From NCBI RefSeq assembly GCF_000169455.1, contig NZ_AAYC01000002.1:186001-250000 (forward strand): 64,000 bases of DNA, given 5' to 3'. The notes under the pieces are model-generated. The model was not told where the DNA came from. It saw only the letters and a program-made list of their open reading frames with translations, and did not search any database. The translations under genes were made by a program, and so were the position numbers. Below, piece after piece: positions 8,960 through 18,497 of this stretch. The DNA comes from Roseobacter sp. SK209-2-6 (GTDB lineage: Bacteria; Pseudomonadota; Alphaproteobacteria; Rhodobacterales; Rhodobacteraceae). Numbering within the stretch: position 1 is the stretch's first letter; every line of letters starts with the position of its first letter.

Positions 8960-9095
8960 GCACGGGGCGGTTGGCCAAAATCGACGGGATGGCGCCGCTA
9001 TGCGCCATTTGCATGGCTGCTTTTCTTTTGTCACGGTGACGTCCGGGAATGAACATGTTACATCAGAACCAACTGCGGCCAAGAGCGGACCAAAT

Positions 9096-10046
9096 ATGCG
9101 TGATCTAAAGATTCCCGAGCAACGGCATCCTGAAAAGGCACATCGCCCAGATAATGCCCAGCCAAAGAAACCCAGCTGGATCCGAGTGCGCGCGCCCGGA
9201 GGAGCAGGCTACGCTGAAACGCATAAGATCATGCGAGACAACAATCTTGCGACGGTCTGCGAAGAGGCCGGTTGCCCAAATGTTGGTGAATGTTGGAGCC
9301 AAGGCCACGCCACCATGATGATCATGGGGGAGATCTGTACGCGGGGCTGCACCTTCTGCAATATTGCAACCGGTAAGCCTGACAGTCTGGATGCTTTTGA
9401 GCCGGGTCGAGTGGCACACGCGGTGCAAAAACTCGGTCTGAAACATGTGGTGATTACCTCGGTGGATCGCGATGATCTGGCGGATGGTGGGGCGGAACAT
9501 TTTGCCCAGACCATTCGCGCCGTGCGTCATCGCAGCCCGGAGACCACAATCGAAATTCTGACACCGGATTTCATCAAATGTGACCTCTCTGTTGTTGAAG
9601 AGGTGGTTGAAGCGCGTCCCGATGTCTTCAACCACAATCTGGAAACTGTTCCGGGCCTCTATCCAGAGGTGCGCCCCGGCGCGCGCTACTTCCATTCCCT
9701 GCGTCTCTTGCAGCATGTTAAAGAGCTGGACCCGTCGATGTTTACCAAATCGGGCATCATGGTTGGCCTGGGTGAAGACGAGCAGGCGGTGCGTCAGGTC
9801 ATGGACGACATGCGCGCTGCGGATATCGATTTCCTCACCATTGGCCAGTACCTGCAACCAACGCCCAAGCATCACGCGGTAGATCGCTTTGTCACTCCGG
9901 AAGAGTTCAAATCCTATGAGAAGGCCGCCTATGGCAAGGGCTTCCATATGGTGTCGGCGACCCCTCTGACGCGCTCTTCCTACCATGCGGGCAATGATTT
10001 TGCGCGCCTGCGCGAAGCCCGGAAAGCAAAGCTGGGTCTTGCATGA
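9096..10046 (+). CDS. lipA: lipoyl synthase
   Basis: Radical-SAM enzyme that inserts two sulfur atoms into protein-bound octanoyl groups, making the lipoyl cofactor of 2-oxoacid dehydrogenases and the glycine cleavage system. The 316 residues contain the auxiliary-cluster motif [12 protein letters not shown] (Cys55, 60, 66) and the radical-SAM motif CTRGCTFC (Cys81, 85, 88), and the conserved C-terminal RSSYHA serine that ligates the auxiliary cluster. I start at ATG 9096 ([14 protein letters not shown]); an ATG at 9000 would add 32 residues foreign to the family. It overlaps the downstream amidohydrolase by four bases. Confidence 0.97.
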   Translation: MRDLKIPEQRHPEKAHRPDNAQPKKPSWIRVRAPGGAGYAETHKIMRDNNLATVCEEAGCPNVGECWSQGHATMMIMGEICTRGCTFCNIATGKPDSLDAFEPGRVAHAVQKLGLKHVVITSVDRDDLADGGAEHFAQTIRAVRHRSPETTIEILTPDFIKCDLSVVEEVVEARPDVFNHNLETVPGLYPEVRPGARYFHSLRLLQHVKELDPSMFTKSGIMVGLGEDEQAVRQVMDDMRAADIDFLTIGQYLQPTPKHHAVDRFVTPEEFKSYEKAAYGKGFHMVSATPLTRSSYHAGNDFARLREARKAKLGLA

Positions 10047-11209
10047 CACCTGAGCAACTGGCGGAGCTGATCACGCTTCGGCATGAGTTGCACAAGATCC
10101 CAGAAGTCTCTGGCGATGAAGAGAAAACCGCGCGCCAAATTCAGAGTTATCTGAGGCAAAATAGTCCAGACCAGTTGCTGACTGGTTTGGGGGGTCATGG
10201 TGTTGCGGCGATTTACAATGGCCAAGCCGAGGGGCAAACCGTGCTGATCCGGTGTGAGCTGGACGGGCTGCCAATCGAAGAGGTTTCCGATCACGCCTAT
10301 CGCTCAACCCACCAAGGGCGTGGGCATCTTTGTGGTCATGATGGTCACATGGTTATGGTGGCGGCTCTGGCTAAAGAGCTGGCGCAACAGCGGCCAAGGC
10401 AAGGGCGTGTCGTGCTTTTGTTCCAGCCGGCTGAAGAAACCGGCAAGGGCGCCGCTGCGGTTATCGCTGATCCGCGTTTTGCTGAGATTGCTCCGGATTT
10501 CGCGTTCTCCTTGCACAATTTGCCTGGTCTAGAAGTTGGGAAAATTGCGCTCTGCAATGGGGTTGCGAACTGTGCTTCACGGGGAATGCGGATCAAGCTG
10601 ACCGGTAAGACCTCTCACGCGGCCGCGCCTCAGGATGGGGTTTCTCCGGCTACTGCCTTGTCTCACTTGTTGACTGAACTGCCCGCTTTGGGGGGCGGGG
10701 AAAATCTGGGGCCGGATTTTGCGCTGGTGACGCTGACCCATGCAAATCTGGGGGAGGCGACCTTTGGTATTGCACCAGGGGAGGCTGAAATCTGGACCAC
10801 GCTTCGCTGTGTAACCGACAGGCGGATGGAGCAGCTGATTGCTGAGGCAACTGATCTGGTGCAGCAGTGCGCAGATGCAGAGGGCCTTGGCGTCCAAATC
10901 GAGTTTGACGACATCTTTGAGGCCTGCACCAATCACCCGGAGGCCAGCGCCATCCTTGCGGAGGCTGCGGCCAATGCCGGTTCTCCAGCAGAGATCCAGG
11001 AGCAGCCGCAGCGCTGGTCAGAGGATTTTGGTCAATTCGGAAAACAGGCCAAATCGGCGATGTTCTGGTTGGGCTCAGGAGAAGATCAACCGCAGCTCCA
11101 CAATCCGGATTATGATTTTCCCGATGCAGCGATTCCGGTGGGGGTTGCAGTTTTTAAGGAAGCGATTGATGTGATCTTGAACGACGACGCCCTGCGAAAT
11201 TCCAGCTAG
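10043..11209 (+). CDS. M20 family metallo-amidohydrolase (hippurate hydrolase-like)
   Basis: 388-residue member of the M20D amidohydrolase group, which hydrolyses N-acyl amino acids such as N-acetyl or indole conjugates. Conserved metal-site motifs are visible: [10 protein letters not shown] near the N-terminus, CGHDGHM, and [10 protein letters not shown], with a lid domain starting near [12 protein letters not shown] and a C-terminal HNPDYDF histidine. The ATG overlaps the lipA stop (ATGA), indicating translational coupling, though no functional link to lipoate is evident. A clear terminator follows. The natural substrate is unknown. Confidence 0.88.
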   Translation: MTPEQLAELITLRHELHKIPEVSGDEEKTARQIQSYLRQNSPDQLLTGLGGHGVAAIYNGQAEGQTVLIRCELDGLPIEEVSDHAYRSTHQGRGHLCGHDGHMVMVAALAKELAQQRPRQGRVVLLFQPAEETGKGAAAVIADPRFAEIAPDFAFSLHNLPGLEVGKIALCNGVANCASRGMRIKLTGKTSHAAAPQDGVSPATALSHLLTELPALGGGENLGPDFALVTLTHANLGEATFGIAPGEAEIWTTLRCVTDRRMEQLIAEATDLVQQCADAEGLGVQIEFDDIFEACTNHPEASAILAEAAANAGSPAEIQEQPQRWSEDFGQFGKQAKSAMFWLGSGEDQPQLHNPDYDFPDAAIPVGVAVFKEAIDVILNDDALRNSS

Positions 11210-11242
11210 ACCAGCCTGTTAAAGAGGGTTCTTTTTCGTTTC

Positions 11243-11279
11243 TGTGCTGGCCTCTTTGGTGGAGGCAAGCACAGTTTTT
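11243..11279 (+). terminator. terminator of the lipA-amidohydrolase unit
   Basis: An 11-pair stem with one mismatch (TGTGCT-G-GCCTC against GAGGC-A-AGCACA) and a seven-base loop, followed by GTTTTT. It lies about 35 bases past the amidohydrolase stop and before the convergent hpt gene. Confidence 0.8.
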
Positions 11280-11324
11280 GGTGTTGCTCCGCCGTGTCAT
11301 GGGCGGCGGGGCTGACTGGAAAAC

Positions 11325-11870
11325 TCAGTCCTCGTCGGTAAAGCGGACTTTGCCGATATGGGGCAGGTTGCGATTGCGTTGGGCATAGTCGATTCCATAG
11401 CCAACCACAAATTCATCCGGAATTTCGAAACCAATCCAATCAGAGCGGAAATCCACCTCTCGCCGCGATGGTTTATCCAGCAGGGCGATCGATTTCAGAC
11501 GGGCGGGTTTGCGGCTGGCAAGCAGGCTGGTCACATGTTTCAGCGTGTGACCGGTGTCGACAATATCTTCGACAACAAGCACGTCACGCCCTTCAATTGC
11601 GCCGCGTAAATCTTTGAGAATGCGTACTTCTCTGCTACTTTCCATGCCATCCCCATAAGAGGAGGCCTCCAGGAAATCCACTTCGATGGGCAGGTCCAGT
11701 TCGCGCACGAGATCGGCAATAAAGACAAAGCTGCCACGCAAAAGGCCTACAACGACCAGCTTGTTGGTATCGCCGAACTCTTGGGTGATTTCGTCACAAA
11801 GCTCTTCGATACGTGCGGCGATGGCCTTGGCTGAAATCATCACATCGATGACATATGGACGCTGTGGCAT
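11325..11870 (-). CDS. hpt: hypoxanthine phosphoribosyltransferase
   Basis: 181-residue purine salvage enzyme that joins hypoxanthine (and usually guanine) to PRPP to form IMP or GMP. The PRPP-binding motif [14 protein letters not shown] is intact, as are [14 protein letters not shown] near the N-terminus and the base-contacting [13 protein letters not shown] at the C-terminus. The ATG at 11870 is preceded by GAGGTCAGCC; a second ATG ten codons in is less likely. It is a single gene, convergent with the amidohydrolase and divergent from the START-domain gene. Confidence 0.95.
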   Translation of the reverse strand: MPQRPYVIDVMISAKAIAARIEELCDEITQEFGDTNKLVVVGLLRGSFVFIADLVRELDLPIEVDFLEASSYGDGMESSREVRILKDLRGAIEGRDVLVVEDIVDTGHTLKHVTSLLASRKPARLKSIALLDKPSRREVDFRSDWIGFEIPDEFVVGYGIDYAQRNRNLPHIGKVRFTDED

Positions 11871-11945
11871 GGCTGACCTCTTGTAATTCCCGCGCGTTCA
11901 TAGGACATGACACGGCACGATCAAAGCAAGAAAAATGACGCCGCC

Positions 11946-12392
11946 ATGCCAACTCATTCCGAAACACGTCAGATGCCCTATAGCGCAGATCAGATGTATG
12001 GGCTGGTTGCGGATGTCGCGGCCTATCCCAAATTTCTGCCCTGGTGTGCTGCGGCAAGGATCCGCAGTCGCAAATCGATCGGTGATGCTGAGGTGATGGA
12101 GGCGGATCTGGTGATCTCTTTCAAAGTGTTCAGAGAGCGCTTTGGCAGCCGTGTCACGCTGCATTCGAGTGAGAAAAAGATCGAAACGGAGTATCTGGAC
12201 GGGCCTTTCCGCTACATGAAGTCCCATTGGGTTTTTACCCCACGGGAAGATGGTTCATGCGACGTTAGTTTTTATGTTGATTTTGAGTTCAAAAATGCCG
12301 TTTTGCAGGGCATTATTGGCATTGTCTTTAACGAGGCCATGCAGCGCATCGTAAAGGCTTTTGAAGACCGGGCGGCTGAGCTTTATGGTTAG
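11946..12392 (+). CDS. Coq10/RatA-type START-domain protein
   Basis: 148-residue protein of the polyketide cyclase/START superfamily, type Coq10/RatA. It shows MYGLVADVAAYPKFLPWC near the N-terminus, the SRVTLHSSEKKIETEYLDGPF strand region and a C-terminal helix FNEAMQRIVKAFEDRA. Coq10 proteins bind ubiquinone and help its function in respiration; the E. coli relative RatA was described as a ribosome-acting toxin, so databases often call it a toxin. In an alphaproteobacterium a ubiquinone-binding role is the more likely one, and no antitoxin is adjacent. Start chosen at ATG 11946; the ATG at 11907 is an alternative. Confidence 0.85.
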   Translation: MPTHSETRQMPYSADQMYGLVADVAAYPKFLPWCAAARIRSRKSIGDAEVMEADLVISFKVFRERFGSRVTLHSSEKKIETEYLDGPFRYMKSHWVFTPREDGSCDVSFYVDFEFKNAVLQGIIGIVFNEAMQRIVKAFEDRAAELYG

Positions 12393-12419
12393 GCTGCCCT
12401 CTCGCGGGTAGCCCGAAAT

Positions 12420-13724
12420 ATGAGCGAGAGCTTTACCAAGACCCTCGCTGCCTTTGCAGCAGCAGAAATAAAGCCAACCGAGTTGGCGTCAAAGATTGCC
12501 TGCTTGTCAGCATTGGACTGGCTTGCCTGTGGATTCGCCGGCCGTAATGAACCCGTCGCGCATATCATTCGTCGTCAGGCCCTCGCCGATGGTGGACATG
12601 AGCATTCTTGCCTCTTTTGCGGCGGGCTGGTGCCGGCACGCGCTGCCGCATTGGTCAATGGGACGGTCTCTCATGCGCTCGACTATGATGACACGCATTT
12701 TGCCCATATCGGTCACCCTTCTGTCGCGATCTTTCCAGCGGCATTTGCGATTGGTGAAAAGAATAAATGCAGCCTGCCGGATGTTCTATCAGCTGGTTTG
12801 ATCGGGATGGAGGCCTCTATCCGAGTGGGGCTCTGGTTGGGACGCAGCCATTACCAGGCGGGGTTCCATCAGACCGCCACCGCAGGTGCCTTTGGTGCGC
12901 TGATCGCCGCTGGGAGGTTGCTGAAGTTTGACGCGACCCAATATGAAACTGGATTGGGACTGGCTGCCACCAGGGCCGCAGGGCTGAAGGCGCAGTTCGG
13001 AACCATGGGCAAGCCCTATAATGCGGGTCTGGCCGCTGCGACCGGTGTTGAGGTGGCAGAGCTGGTTGCCCTGGGCTTTGATGCGGCAGAACACGCCCTA
13101 GAGGGTCCTTTGGGATTTGGCGCGACACATGATGGGGAAGGGAACCAAGAGGGAGCTCTCGCTGACCTCGGGCGCCATTGGCATGTTGAGCAGGTCAGCC
13201 ATAAGTTTCATGCCTGTTGCCACGGTCTACATGCGGCGCTGGAGGCGATGCGCAGCCTTGAGATGGCAGAGCCTGAAATAGCCAGGATTGATGTCGCCAC
13301 TCATCCGCGCTGGATGACGGTTTGTAACCAGCAAGAGCCAACAACGGGTCTGGGCGCGAAATTCTCCTATCGCGTGGTCCTTGCCATGCAGATCCTAGGC
13401 CATGATACGGCACGGCTGGAGAGTTATGGCGATGACGCACTGTTCAGCGCTCCCAAGCTGACCTCTCTCCGGGATCGGATACATGTCACGGCGGATGACG
13501 CTCTGGCAGAAACCGAAGCAAGGGTGAGCGTACTGCGTCGGGATGGGCAGCGATTTGAGGCCCGGCATGATCTGAACCAGGAACAGGAATACTCCCAGCG
13601 CGAAGAGCGGGTTTTGCAAAAGGCAAGGGCGCTGCTCGGCGCGCGCCGGGCGGAAGAGACCTGGCTTTTCCTGAAACACGATCAAGAGCTAAAAGGGATG
13701 GTCGGGCGCCTGATGGGCGGTTGA
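12420..13724 (+). CDS. MmgE/PrpD family protein
   Basis: 434-residue protein of the MmgE/PrpD family, which includes 2-methylcitrate dehydratase and other hydro-lyases. Visible family features are the N-terminal helical domain with ALVNGTVSHALDYDDTHF, the glycine-rich GFHQTATAGAFGA segment, the KAQFGTMGKPYNAGLAA motif and KFHACCHGLHAALEA. No prpB or prpC lies nearby, so the methylcitrate cycle is not implied and the substrate is unknown. It starts 27 bases after the START-domain gene and is probably cotranscribed with it. Confidence 0.85.
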   Translation: MSESFTKTLAAFAAAEIKPTELASKIACLSALDWLACGFAGRNEPVAHIIRRQALADGGHEHSCLFCGGLVPARAAALVNGTVSHALDYDDTHFAHIGHPSVAIFPAAFAIGEKNKCSLPDVLSAGLIGMEASIRVGLWLGRSHYQAGFHQTATAGAFGALIAAGRLLKFDATQYETGLGLAATRAAGLKAQFGTMGKPYNAGLAAATGVEVAELVALGFDAAEHALEGPLGFGATHDGEGNQEGALADLGRHWHVEQVSHKFHACCHGLHAALEAMRSLEMAEPEIARIDVATHPRWMTVCNQQEPTTGLGAKFSYRVVLAMQILGHDTARLESYGDDALFSAPKLTSLRDRIHVTADDALAETEARVSVLRRDGQRFEARHDLNQEQEYSQREERVLQKARALLGARRAEETWLFLKHDQELKGMVGRLMGG

Positions 13725-13742
13725 GCCGGAGGGGAGATGGAA

Positions 13743-13770
13743 AATGGGCCCTTCCTAAGAAGAGCCCATT
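13743..13770. terminator. hairpin between convergent genes
   Basis: AATGGGC pairs with GCCCATT, with an inner CTT/AAG pairing. The minus-strand side reads into TTTTCC, so it may serve the amt gene better than the PrpD-like gene. No long T-run. Confidence 0.4.
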
Positions 13771-13804
13771 CCTGCCTGTTTTGCAGGCCTGTGAGTGGTG
13801 GCAT

Positions 13805-13820
13805 TTTCAGCGCGCTGAAA
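13805..13820. repeat. perfect 16-bp palindrome
   Basis: TTTCAGCGCGCTGAAA is its own reverse complement. It lies 40 bases beyond the stop codon of amt in the convergent gap. It has no loop for a stable RNA hairpin, so a protein-binding site or chance are the options. Confidence 0.3.
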
Positions 13821-13858
13821 GGTCCAGTCTGTGCTTGACCCGGATCTGCCAGAAAAAC

Positions 13859-15040
13859 TCAGCTGGTCATGTCATAAGCGCGCTCGCCATGGACTGATAG
13901 ATCGAGGCCATTGGTCTCTGTTTCAAGGTCGACTCGCAGAGATGTGAAAGCGGCAACCAGCTTAACCAGAACAATTGTGACCACGGTGGTAAAGATGCCG
14001 ACGATTGCGAGTGCGCCGAGCTGAGCCACCCAGCTTCCGTGGCCAAAGGCTGCGATCATCACGGTTCCAAAGATGCCGCCAACTCCATGAACTGCAAAGA
14101 CATCCAAGGTGTCGTCGATCTTCAATTTATTGCGCACCAGGTTCACTGCTTCTTGGCACAGGATGCCCGCGATTGCGCCAATGGCCAGGGCTTCGACTGG
14201 ACCGACAAAGCCTGACGCCGGTGTGATCGATGCCAACCCAGCGATGGTGCCGGTAACCAGGCCAACAACGGAGGCCTTGCCGTATTTGATCTTCTCCCAG
14301 AGTGCCCAGGTCAGCGATGCGGTTGCAGCAGAGATATGGGTGACGGTGAGGGCCATAGCGGCGCCGCCATCCGCTGCCAGCTGGGAGCCACCGTTGAAAC
14401 CAAACCAGCCCACCCAGAGCATAGCTGCGCCAATGACCACATAGCCAGGGTTATGCGGAGGGGTTGTGCGGTTCTTACGTGGTCCCAGGAAGACCGCGAT
14501 GATCAGTGCGGCTAGACCTGCTGTTTCATGTACCACGATACCGCCAGCAAAGTCCTTGACGCCAACCTCACCAAAAATCCCGCCATCGGCCATCATACCG
14601 CCGCCCCAGATCCAATGCACCACCGGAGCATAACACAAGAGCATCCAGAGGCCCGAGAATGTGAGTACAAAGGCGAAACCCACGCGCTCCACATAGGCGC
14701 CGACGATCAGCGCGGGGGTGATGATCGCAAAAGTCATCTGAAAGGCAAAGAACAGTACCTCTGGCAGAGTGCCAGAAAGGCTGTCCGCAGTCACACCGTT
14801 CAGAAACAGCTTGTCCAAACCGCCCCAATAGCCGCTCTCACCGCCGCCAAAGGCAATGGAATAGCCAAAGGCCAGCCAGAGGACGCTCATCAGGCAGGCA
14901 ATGGCATAGCAATGCATGAAAACGCTGAGTACGTTTCGTGCGCGCACCAGACCGCCATAAAACAGGGCAAGCCCCGGCAGTGTCATGAACAGCACAAGTG
15001 CCGTTGCCACGATGATCCAAGCTGTATCAGCCCCATTCAT
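13859..15040 (-). CDS. amt: ammonium transporter (Amt/MEP/Rh family)
   Basis: 393-residue inner-membrane ammonium channel with about eleven transmembrane segments. Family motifs include PGLALFYGGLVRARNVLS at the N-terminus and two pore histidines in VVHETAG and VFAVHGVGG, matching the twin-histidine pair of E. coli AmtB. The start at ATG 15040 (MNGADTAWIIV) is preceded by GGAAGGATGAGGAA; there is no cleaved signal peptide of the AmtB type. No glnK gene is adjacent, unlike the usual glnK-amtB operon. Regulation by the NtrBC system 2.5 kb away is an inference from function only. Confidence 0.93.
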   Translation of the reverse strand: MNGADTAWIIVATALVLFMTLPGLALFYGGLVRARNVLSVFMHCYAIACLMSVLWLAFGYSIAFGGGESGYWGGLDKLFLNGVTADSLSGTLPEVLFFAFQMTFAIITPALIVGAYVERVGFAFVLTFSGLWMLLCYAPVVHWIWGGGMMADGGIFGEVGVKDFAGGIVVHETAGLAALIIAVFLGPRKNRTTPPHNPGYVVIGAAMLWVGWFGFNGGSQLAADGGAAMALTVTHISAATASLTWALWEKIKYGKASVVGLVTGTIAGLASITPASGFVGPVEALAIGAIAGILCQEAVNLVRNKLKIDDTLDVFAVHGVGGIFGTVMIAAFGHGSWVAQLGALAIVGIFTTVVTIVLVKLVAAFTSLRVDLETETNGLDLSVHGERAYDMTS

Positions 15041-15180
15041 TTCCTCATCCTTCCGTCCGGTTTGAGTGGTTGGAGGATGAAAAAGCCGATGTGAGATGTA
15101 GAAAAAAGCGTCAAGAGGTGCAAAAGCGCCAAAAACATGGGCTTTTGCGCAACTGGTGAAAAAATAGGCAGGCAGAGGGC

Positions 15181-15687
15181 TCAGCTGCCTGTTTCGCGCT
15201 CCATTTGCAAAAGCGCATGCCAGAGGAGCGAGAGCGCATGATCGCAACTGCTCTGCCGTACTTGTTCACGGCCAAGCGCGCCAAATTCTATTGTTTGGGT
15301 GAGGGTTTCCACGCCCGTGCGAGACAGGCCAAAACAGACCCGCCCTTCGGGCTTGAACTCCGATCCTCCGGGGCCGGCAATTCCAGTGACAGAGACGGCA
15401 AGCGTGACCCCGGCCGCCCGGCGCGCGCCTTCGGCCATTTCGCCTGCGGTTTCCTCACTGACTGCGCCGGTTTCGTCCAGGGTGCTGCTTTGCACGCCCA
15501 GCATCTGCATTTTGGCGGCATTGGAATAGGTCACAAAGCCCCGGTCCAGAACAGCAGAGGAGCCAGGTACATCGGTCAAGGCGGCTGCAATCATGCCACC
15601 GGTGCAGCTTTCCGCAGTCGCAATAGTGACCCCTAGGCTTTGCGCCTTGTGCAGCAGGTTAGGTATGTCGGGGGTCTTTGATGTCAT
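15181..15687 (-). CDS. pncC: CinA-family nicotinamide-nucleotide amidohydrolase
   Basis: 168-residue stand-alone CinA C-terminal domain. Such proteins deamidate nicotinamide mononucleotide to nicotinic acid mononucleotide in NAD recycling. The catalytic-serine motif TIATAESCTGGMIAAAL, VTYSNAAKMQMLGV and SVTGIAGPGG are all present. The N-terminal CinA domain (MoaB-like) is absent, as in E. coli PncC. Its ATG overlaps the pgpA stop by four bases, making it the last gene of the ispDF-pgpA-cinA operon. Confidence 0.9.
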   Translation of the reverse strand: MTSKTPDIPNLLHKAQSLGVTIATAESCTGGMIAAALTDVPGSSAVLDRGFVTYSNAAKMQMLGVQSSTLDETGAVSEETAGEMAEGARRAAGVTLAVSVTGIAGPGGSEFKPEGRVCFGLSRTGVETLTQTIEFGALGREQVRQSSCDHALSLLWHALLQMERETGS

Positions 15688-16181
15688 AGGCCCAGAACTC
15701 CGTGGCTAAACCCTGCGAGTGCTGCAACACCGATAGCTGCCATAATGCCGGCAATAATATCATCCAGCATCACCCCCATGGGGCCGTGCTTGCGGTCAGC
15801 CCAGCCCACCGGGCCGGGTTTCCAGATATCAAAGAGGCGAAACAGGACAAAGGCCGTGACCCAGCCGGGCCAGAGCGCGGTAATGCTGATGTCATGCGAC
15901 CAGGCAGGATAGGAGATGGCCCAGATCGCCAACCATTGGCCCGCGACCTCATCTATGACGATTTCCGATGGGTCGTGGTTGTCCTTGCCGCGGGTCATCT
16001 CTGCAGTGGCCCAGTAGCCCAGGGCACTGACCACGAGGGTCGCCAGAGCCAGCAGAGGGAAACCGCCAAGCTGATGCAACAGGTAGGCAGCGGGCAAAGC
16101 TGCCAAGGATCCCCAGGTGCCAGGGGCAGGGCGCAAATGGCCAGTGCCAAAGAAGGTCCCTATCAGCGATGCGATACTCAT
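15684..16181 (-). CDS. pgpA: phosphatidylglycerophosphatase A
   Basis: 165-residue membrane enzyme that removes the terminal phosphate from phosphatidylglycerophosphate to give phosphatidylglycerol. The conserved motifs [30 protein letters not shown] and [18 protein letters not shown] are visible, with [10 protein letters not shown] near the end and four hydrophobic segments. It overlaps ispDF upstream and cinA downstream by four bases each (ATGA), so the three are translationally coupled. Confidence 0.93.
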   Translation of the reverse strand: MSIASLIGTFFGTGHLRPAPGTWGSLAALPAAYLLHQLGGFPLLALATLVVSALGYWATAEMTRGKDNHDPSEIVIDEVAGQWLAIWAISYPAWSHDISITALWPGWVTAFVLFRLFDIWKPGPVGWADRKHGPMGVMLDDIIAGIMAAIGVAALAGFSHGVLGL

Positions 16182-17320
16182 GGCTTTATCAGCGCCGCAG
16201 TGGCGAGAGAGGCAATGCCTTCACTGCGTCCGGTGAACCCCAACCTCTCCGAAGTTGTGGCCTTGATGGAAACGCGTTCAGCATCAATGCCGACAATCGC
16301 GGCCATGGTCTGACGCATCTTTTCCGCGTGCGGTCCTACTTTGGGATATTCACATACCAAGGTGCAATCGATGTTGGAGATCTGATAGCCCATCTCGGCG
16401 GCAAGCTCGGCGGCGTGTTTCAGGAAAATCTCGCTAGCCGCGCCTTTCCATTGGGGATCGGACGGGGGAAAGTGGCGACCGATATCTCCCTGCGCCAGAG
16501 CGCCATAGATCGCATCGGTGACAGCATGCATACCGACATCGGCATCGGAATGCCCCTGCAGGCCGCGTTCATGGGGGATTTCCACACCACAAAGGATCAC
16601 GCTGTCTCCAGGGCCAAAACGATGTACGTCATAGCCATTGCCCAGTCTGATATCCATTTTCTCTTGTGTTCCTAATATACGTTCTGCCCGGGCAAAATCC
16701 TCGGGTCTGGTGATCTTGATGTTATCCGGGTCCCCGGCGACGATGGCAACTGGCAACCCGGCAGCGCGCGCGACCTCTACATCATCCGCGGCACCACCGG
16801 GATGGGCGAGATGGCTGGCCAGGATCGCATCGAAGTGAAACCCCTGCGGGGTTTGTGCAGCAAAAAGACCGGTTCTATCCTGTGTTCCGGTCACGATGCT
16901 ATCGCGCCCGGTCCAAAGCGCATCAGTCACCTCCTGTGCTGGCGCTGCGGCGGGGTGTTCATCCAATGCCTCGCAGATTCTTTTGATAAGGGCAGTTGCG
17001 GTGCAGGGGCGGGCTGCATCATGGATCAGGACTTTCTCGATGTTTTGCCCTTCCAGCGCCCTTAGGCCATTCAGAACCGAAGCTGCACGTTCCGCGCCGC
17101 CTTTTGCCAGTGCAACGCGTGGGTCATTCTCATATCGCTGCCAGGCCTCCTGGTCATCTGGTGATAGGACCAGCAGGATTTTCTCAATGCCGGCGCGTTC
17201 AAAGGCCTTCAATGTCCAATCTATGACGCGCTTACCCTTGAGGGGGCGCCATTGTTTTGGCAATCCGCCACCCGCGCGGGTGCCGCGGCCTGCAGCGACG
17301 ATAAGGGCAGCTGTGGTCAT
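16178..17320 (-). CDS. ispDF: bifunctional IspD-IspF (MEP pathway)
   Basis: 380-residue fusion of two enzymes of the non-mevalonate isoprenoid pathway. The N-terminal IspD part (2-C-methyl-D-erythritol 4-phosphate cytidylyltransferase) has the nucleotide-binding signature [16 protein letters not shown]. The C-terminal IspF part (2,4-cyclodiphosphate synthase, beginning around [14 protein letters not shown]) has the zinc ligands in DVHRF and the [10 protein letters not shown] motif, plus [13 protein letters not shown]. Such fusions are usual in alphaproteobacteria and skip the IspE step between them. Start at ATG 17320, preceded by GGAGCC; the frame extends further upstream without homology. 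First gene of its operon. Confidence 0.95.
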   Translation of the reverse strand: MTTAALIVAAGRGTRAGGGLPKQWRPLKGKRVIDWTLKAFERAGIEKILLVLSPDDQEAWQRYENDPRVALAKGGAERAASVLNGLRALEGQNIEKVLIHDAARPCTATALIKRICEALDEHPAAAPAQEVTDALWTGRDSIVTGTQDRTGLFAAQTPQGFHFDAILASHLAHPGGAADDVEVARAAGLPVAIVAGDPDNIKITRPEDFARAERILGTQEKMDIRLGNGYDVHRFGPGDSVILCGVEIPHERGLQGHSDADVGMHAVTDAIYGALAQGDIGRHFPPSDPQWKGAASEIFLKHAAELAAEMGYQISNIDCTLVCEYPKVGPHAEKMRQTMAAIVGIDAERVSIKATTSERLGFTGRSEGIASLATAALIKP

Positions 17321-17390
17321 AACAAGGCTCCAAGTTCTTGCCGATCTGTTTAATTTCTGCTGCATGCAGTAGCAATCACCTGCGTCAACA

Positions 17391-17407
17391 TGCCTAAATT
17401 TTAGGCA
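17391..17407. promoter_or_regulatory. perfect inverted repeat upstream of dusB-ntrBC
   Basis: TGCCTAAA and TTTAGGCA flank a single T, giving a 17-base perfect palindrome in the gap between the divergent ispDF and dusB genes, 95 bases before the dusB start. The spacing TGC-N11-GCA is that of NtrC sites, and the GCC-TAA-rich-GGC look recalls NtrC sites of Rhodobacter. Autoregulation of the ntr operon is therefore a reasonable guess, not a demonstrated role. Confidence 0.5.
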
Positions 17408-17501
17408 ACTGAAGCCTGGGATAGGGTTGTAGAGCGCCTGTTCATTGTCCAATAGCAAGGGCTTCGGTTAGAAAACTAACACATGCACAAGGATTAAGCA
17501 G

Positions 17502-18497
17502 TTGTCCTTTACCCTCGGAACCACAACTTTGGACCCGCCCATTGCCTTGGCGCCCATGGCTGGAATCACCGACAGGCCCTTTCGGGACCTGGTTCGTAGC
17601 TTTGGAGCCGGCCTGATGGTGAGCGAAATGGTTGCGAGCCAAGAGATGGTTCAGGCCAAACCGGGAGTGAGAGAGCGCGCGGAGCTGAGTGCGGATGTGG
17701 AAAACACTGCCGTACAATTGGCTGGTCGAGAGGCCGAATGGATGGCTGAGGCCGCACGTCAGGTTGCCGATCGTGGCGCAAGGATCATCGATATCAATAT
17801 GGGTTGCCCCGCCAAGAAGGTGACCAACGGCTATTCTGGCTCTGCGCTGTTGAAGACACCCGATCATGCGCTTCGCTTGATAGAAGCGGTGGTGGAAGCG
17901 GTTGATATTCCTGTGACGCTCAAGACGCGTCTTGGTTGGGATGACAAGTGCCTCAACGCCGCAAGTGTTGCAGCGCGGGCAGAGGATGCCGGTGTTCAGA
18001 TGGTCACTATTCATGGGCGCACCCGCTGTCAGTTCTACAAAGGGCAGGCGGATTGGTCCGCAATTCGCCAAACAAAGGAAGCCATCACGGTCCCGCTTTT
18101 GGCCAATGGGGACATCACCAGTACTGAAACGGCAAAACGCGCCCTGGAGCAGTCGGGGGCTGACGGGGTCATGGTCGGGCGCGGCACTCAGGGAAAGCCC
18201 TGGCTTCTGGCGCAGATTTCCCATGACCTCTGGGGAGCTACAAAGCCTGAAATTCCTCGGGGAAATGACCTTATCCGAATGGTTTCAGAGCATTATGAGG
18301 CAATGCTTGAGTTTTATGGCCAGGATCTGGGCCTGCGCGTCGCGCGAAAGCACCTGGGCTGGTACATGGATGAAGCGGGAACCCCTTCGGCCCTGCGTCG
18401 TCAGATTTTGACTGAGAAAGACCCCAAAAAGGTTCACGCCATGCTGCCAGAGGCCCTGGGCCAGACTGGGGACGGGGGCACGAATGATTACCGATAG
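17502..18497 (+). CDS. dusB: tRNA-dihydrouridine synthase (DusB/NifR3)
   Basis: 331-residue FMN enzyme that reduces specific uridines in tRNA to dihydrouridine. The TIM barrel begins with PPIALAPMAGITDRPFR and contains INMGCPAKKV (with the catalytic Cys), TIHGRTRCQFYKG and ANGDI, and VMVGRGTQGKPWL. The start codon is TTG at 17502: AAGGATT lies about eight bases upstream and no ATG or GTG fits the family N-terminus. The gene heads the ntr operon, the same arrangement as nifR3-ntrB-ntrC in Rhodobacter capsulatus. It overlaps ntrB by 14 bases. Confidence 0.94.
   Translation: MSFTLGTTTLDPPIALAPMAGITDRPFRDLVRSFGAGLMVSEMVASQEMVQAKPGVRERAELSADVENTAVQLAGREAEWMAEAARQVADRGARIIDINMGCPAKKVTNGYSGSALLKTPDHALRLIEAVVEAVDIPVTLKTRLGWDDKCLNAASVAARAEDAGVQMVTIHGRTRCQFYKGQADWSAIRQTKEAITVPLLANGDITSTETAKRALEQSGADGVMVGRGTQGKPWLLAQISHDLWGATKPEIPRGNDLIRMVSEHYEAMLEFYGQDLGLRVARKHLGWYMDEAGTPSALRRQILTEKDPKKVHAMLPEALGQTGDGGTNDYR

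Noticed and set aside
11946-12392. Toxin (RatA) of a toxin-antitoxin pair
   Set aside because: The sequence fits the Coq10/START family, no antitoxin-like gene is adjacent, and in alphaproteobacteria the ubiquinone role is more likely.
12420-13724. 2-methylcitrate dehydratase (prpD) of the methylcitrate cycle
   Set aside because: The family match is clear but prpB and prpC are not adjacent, so the specific reaction is not supported.
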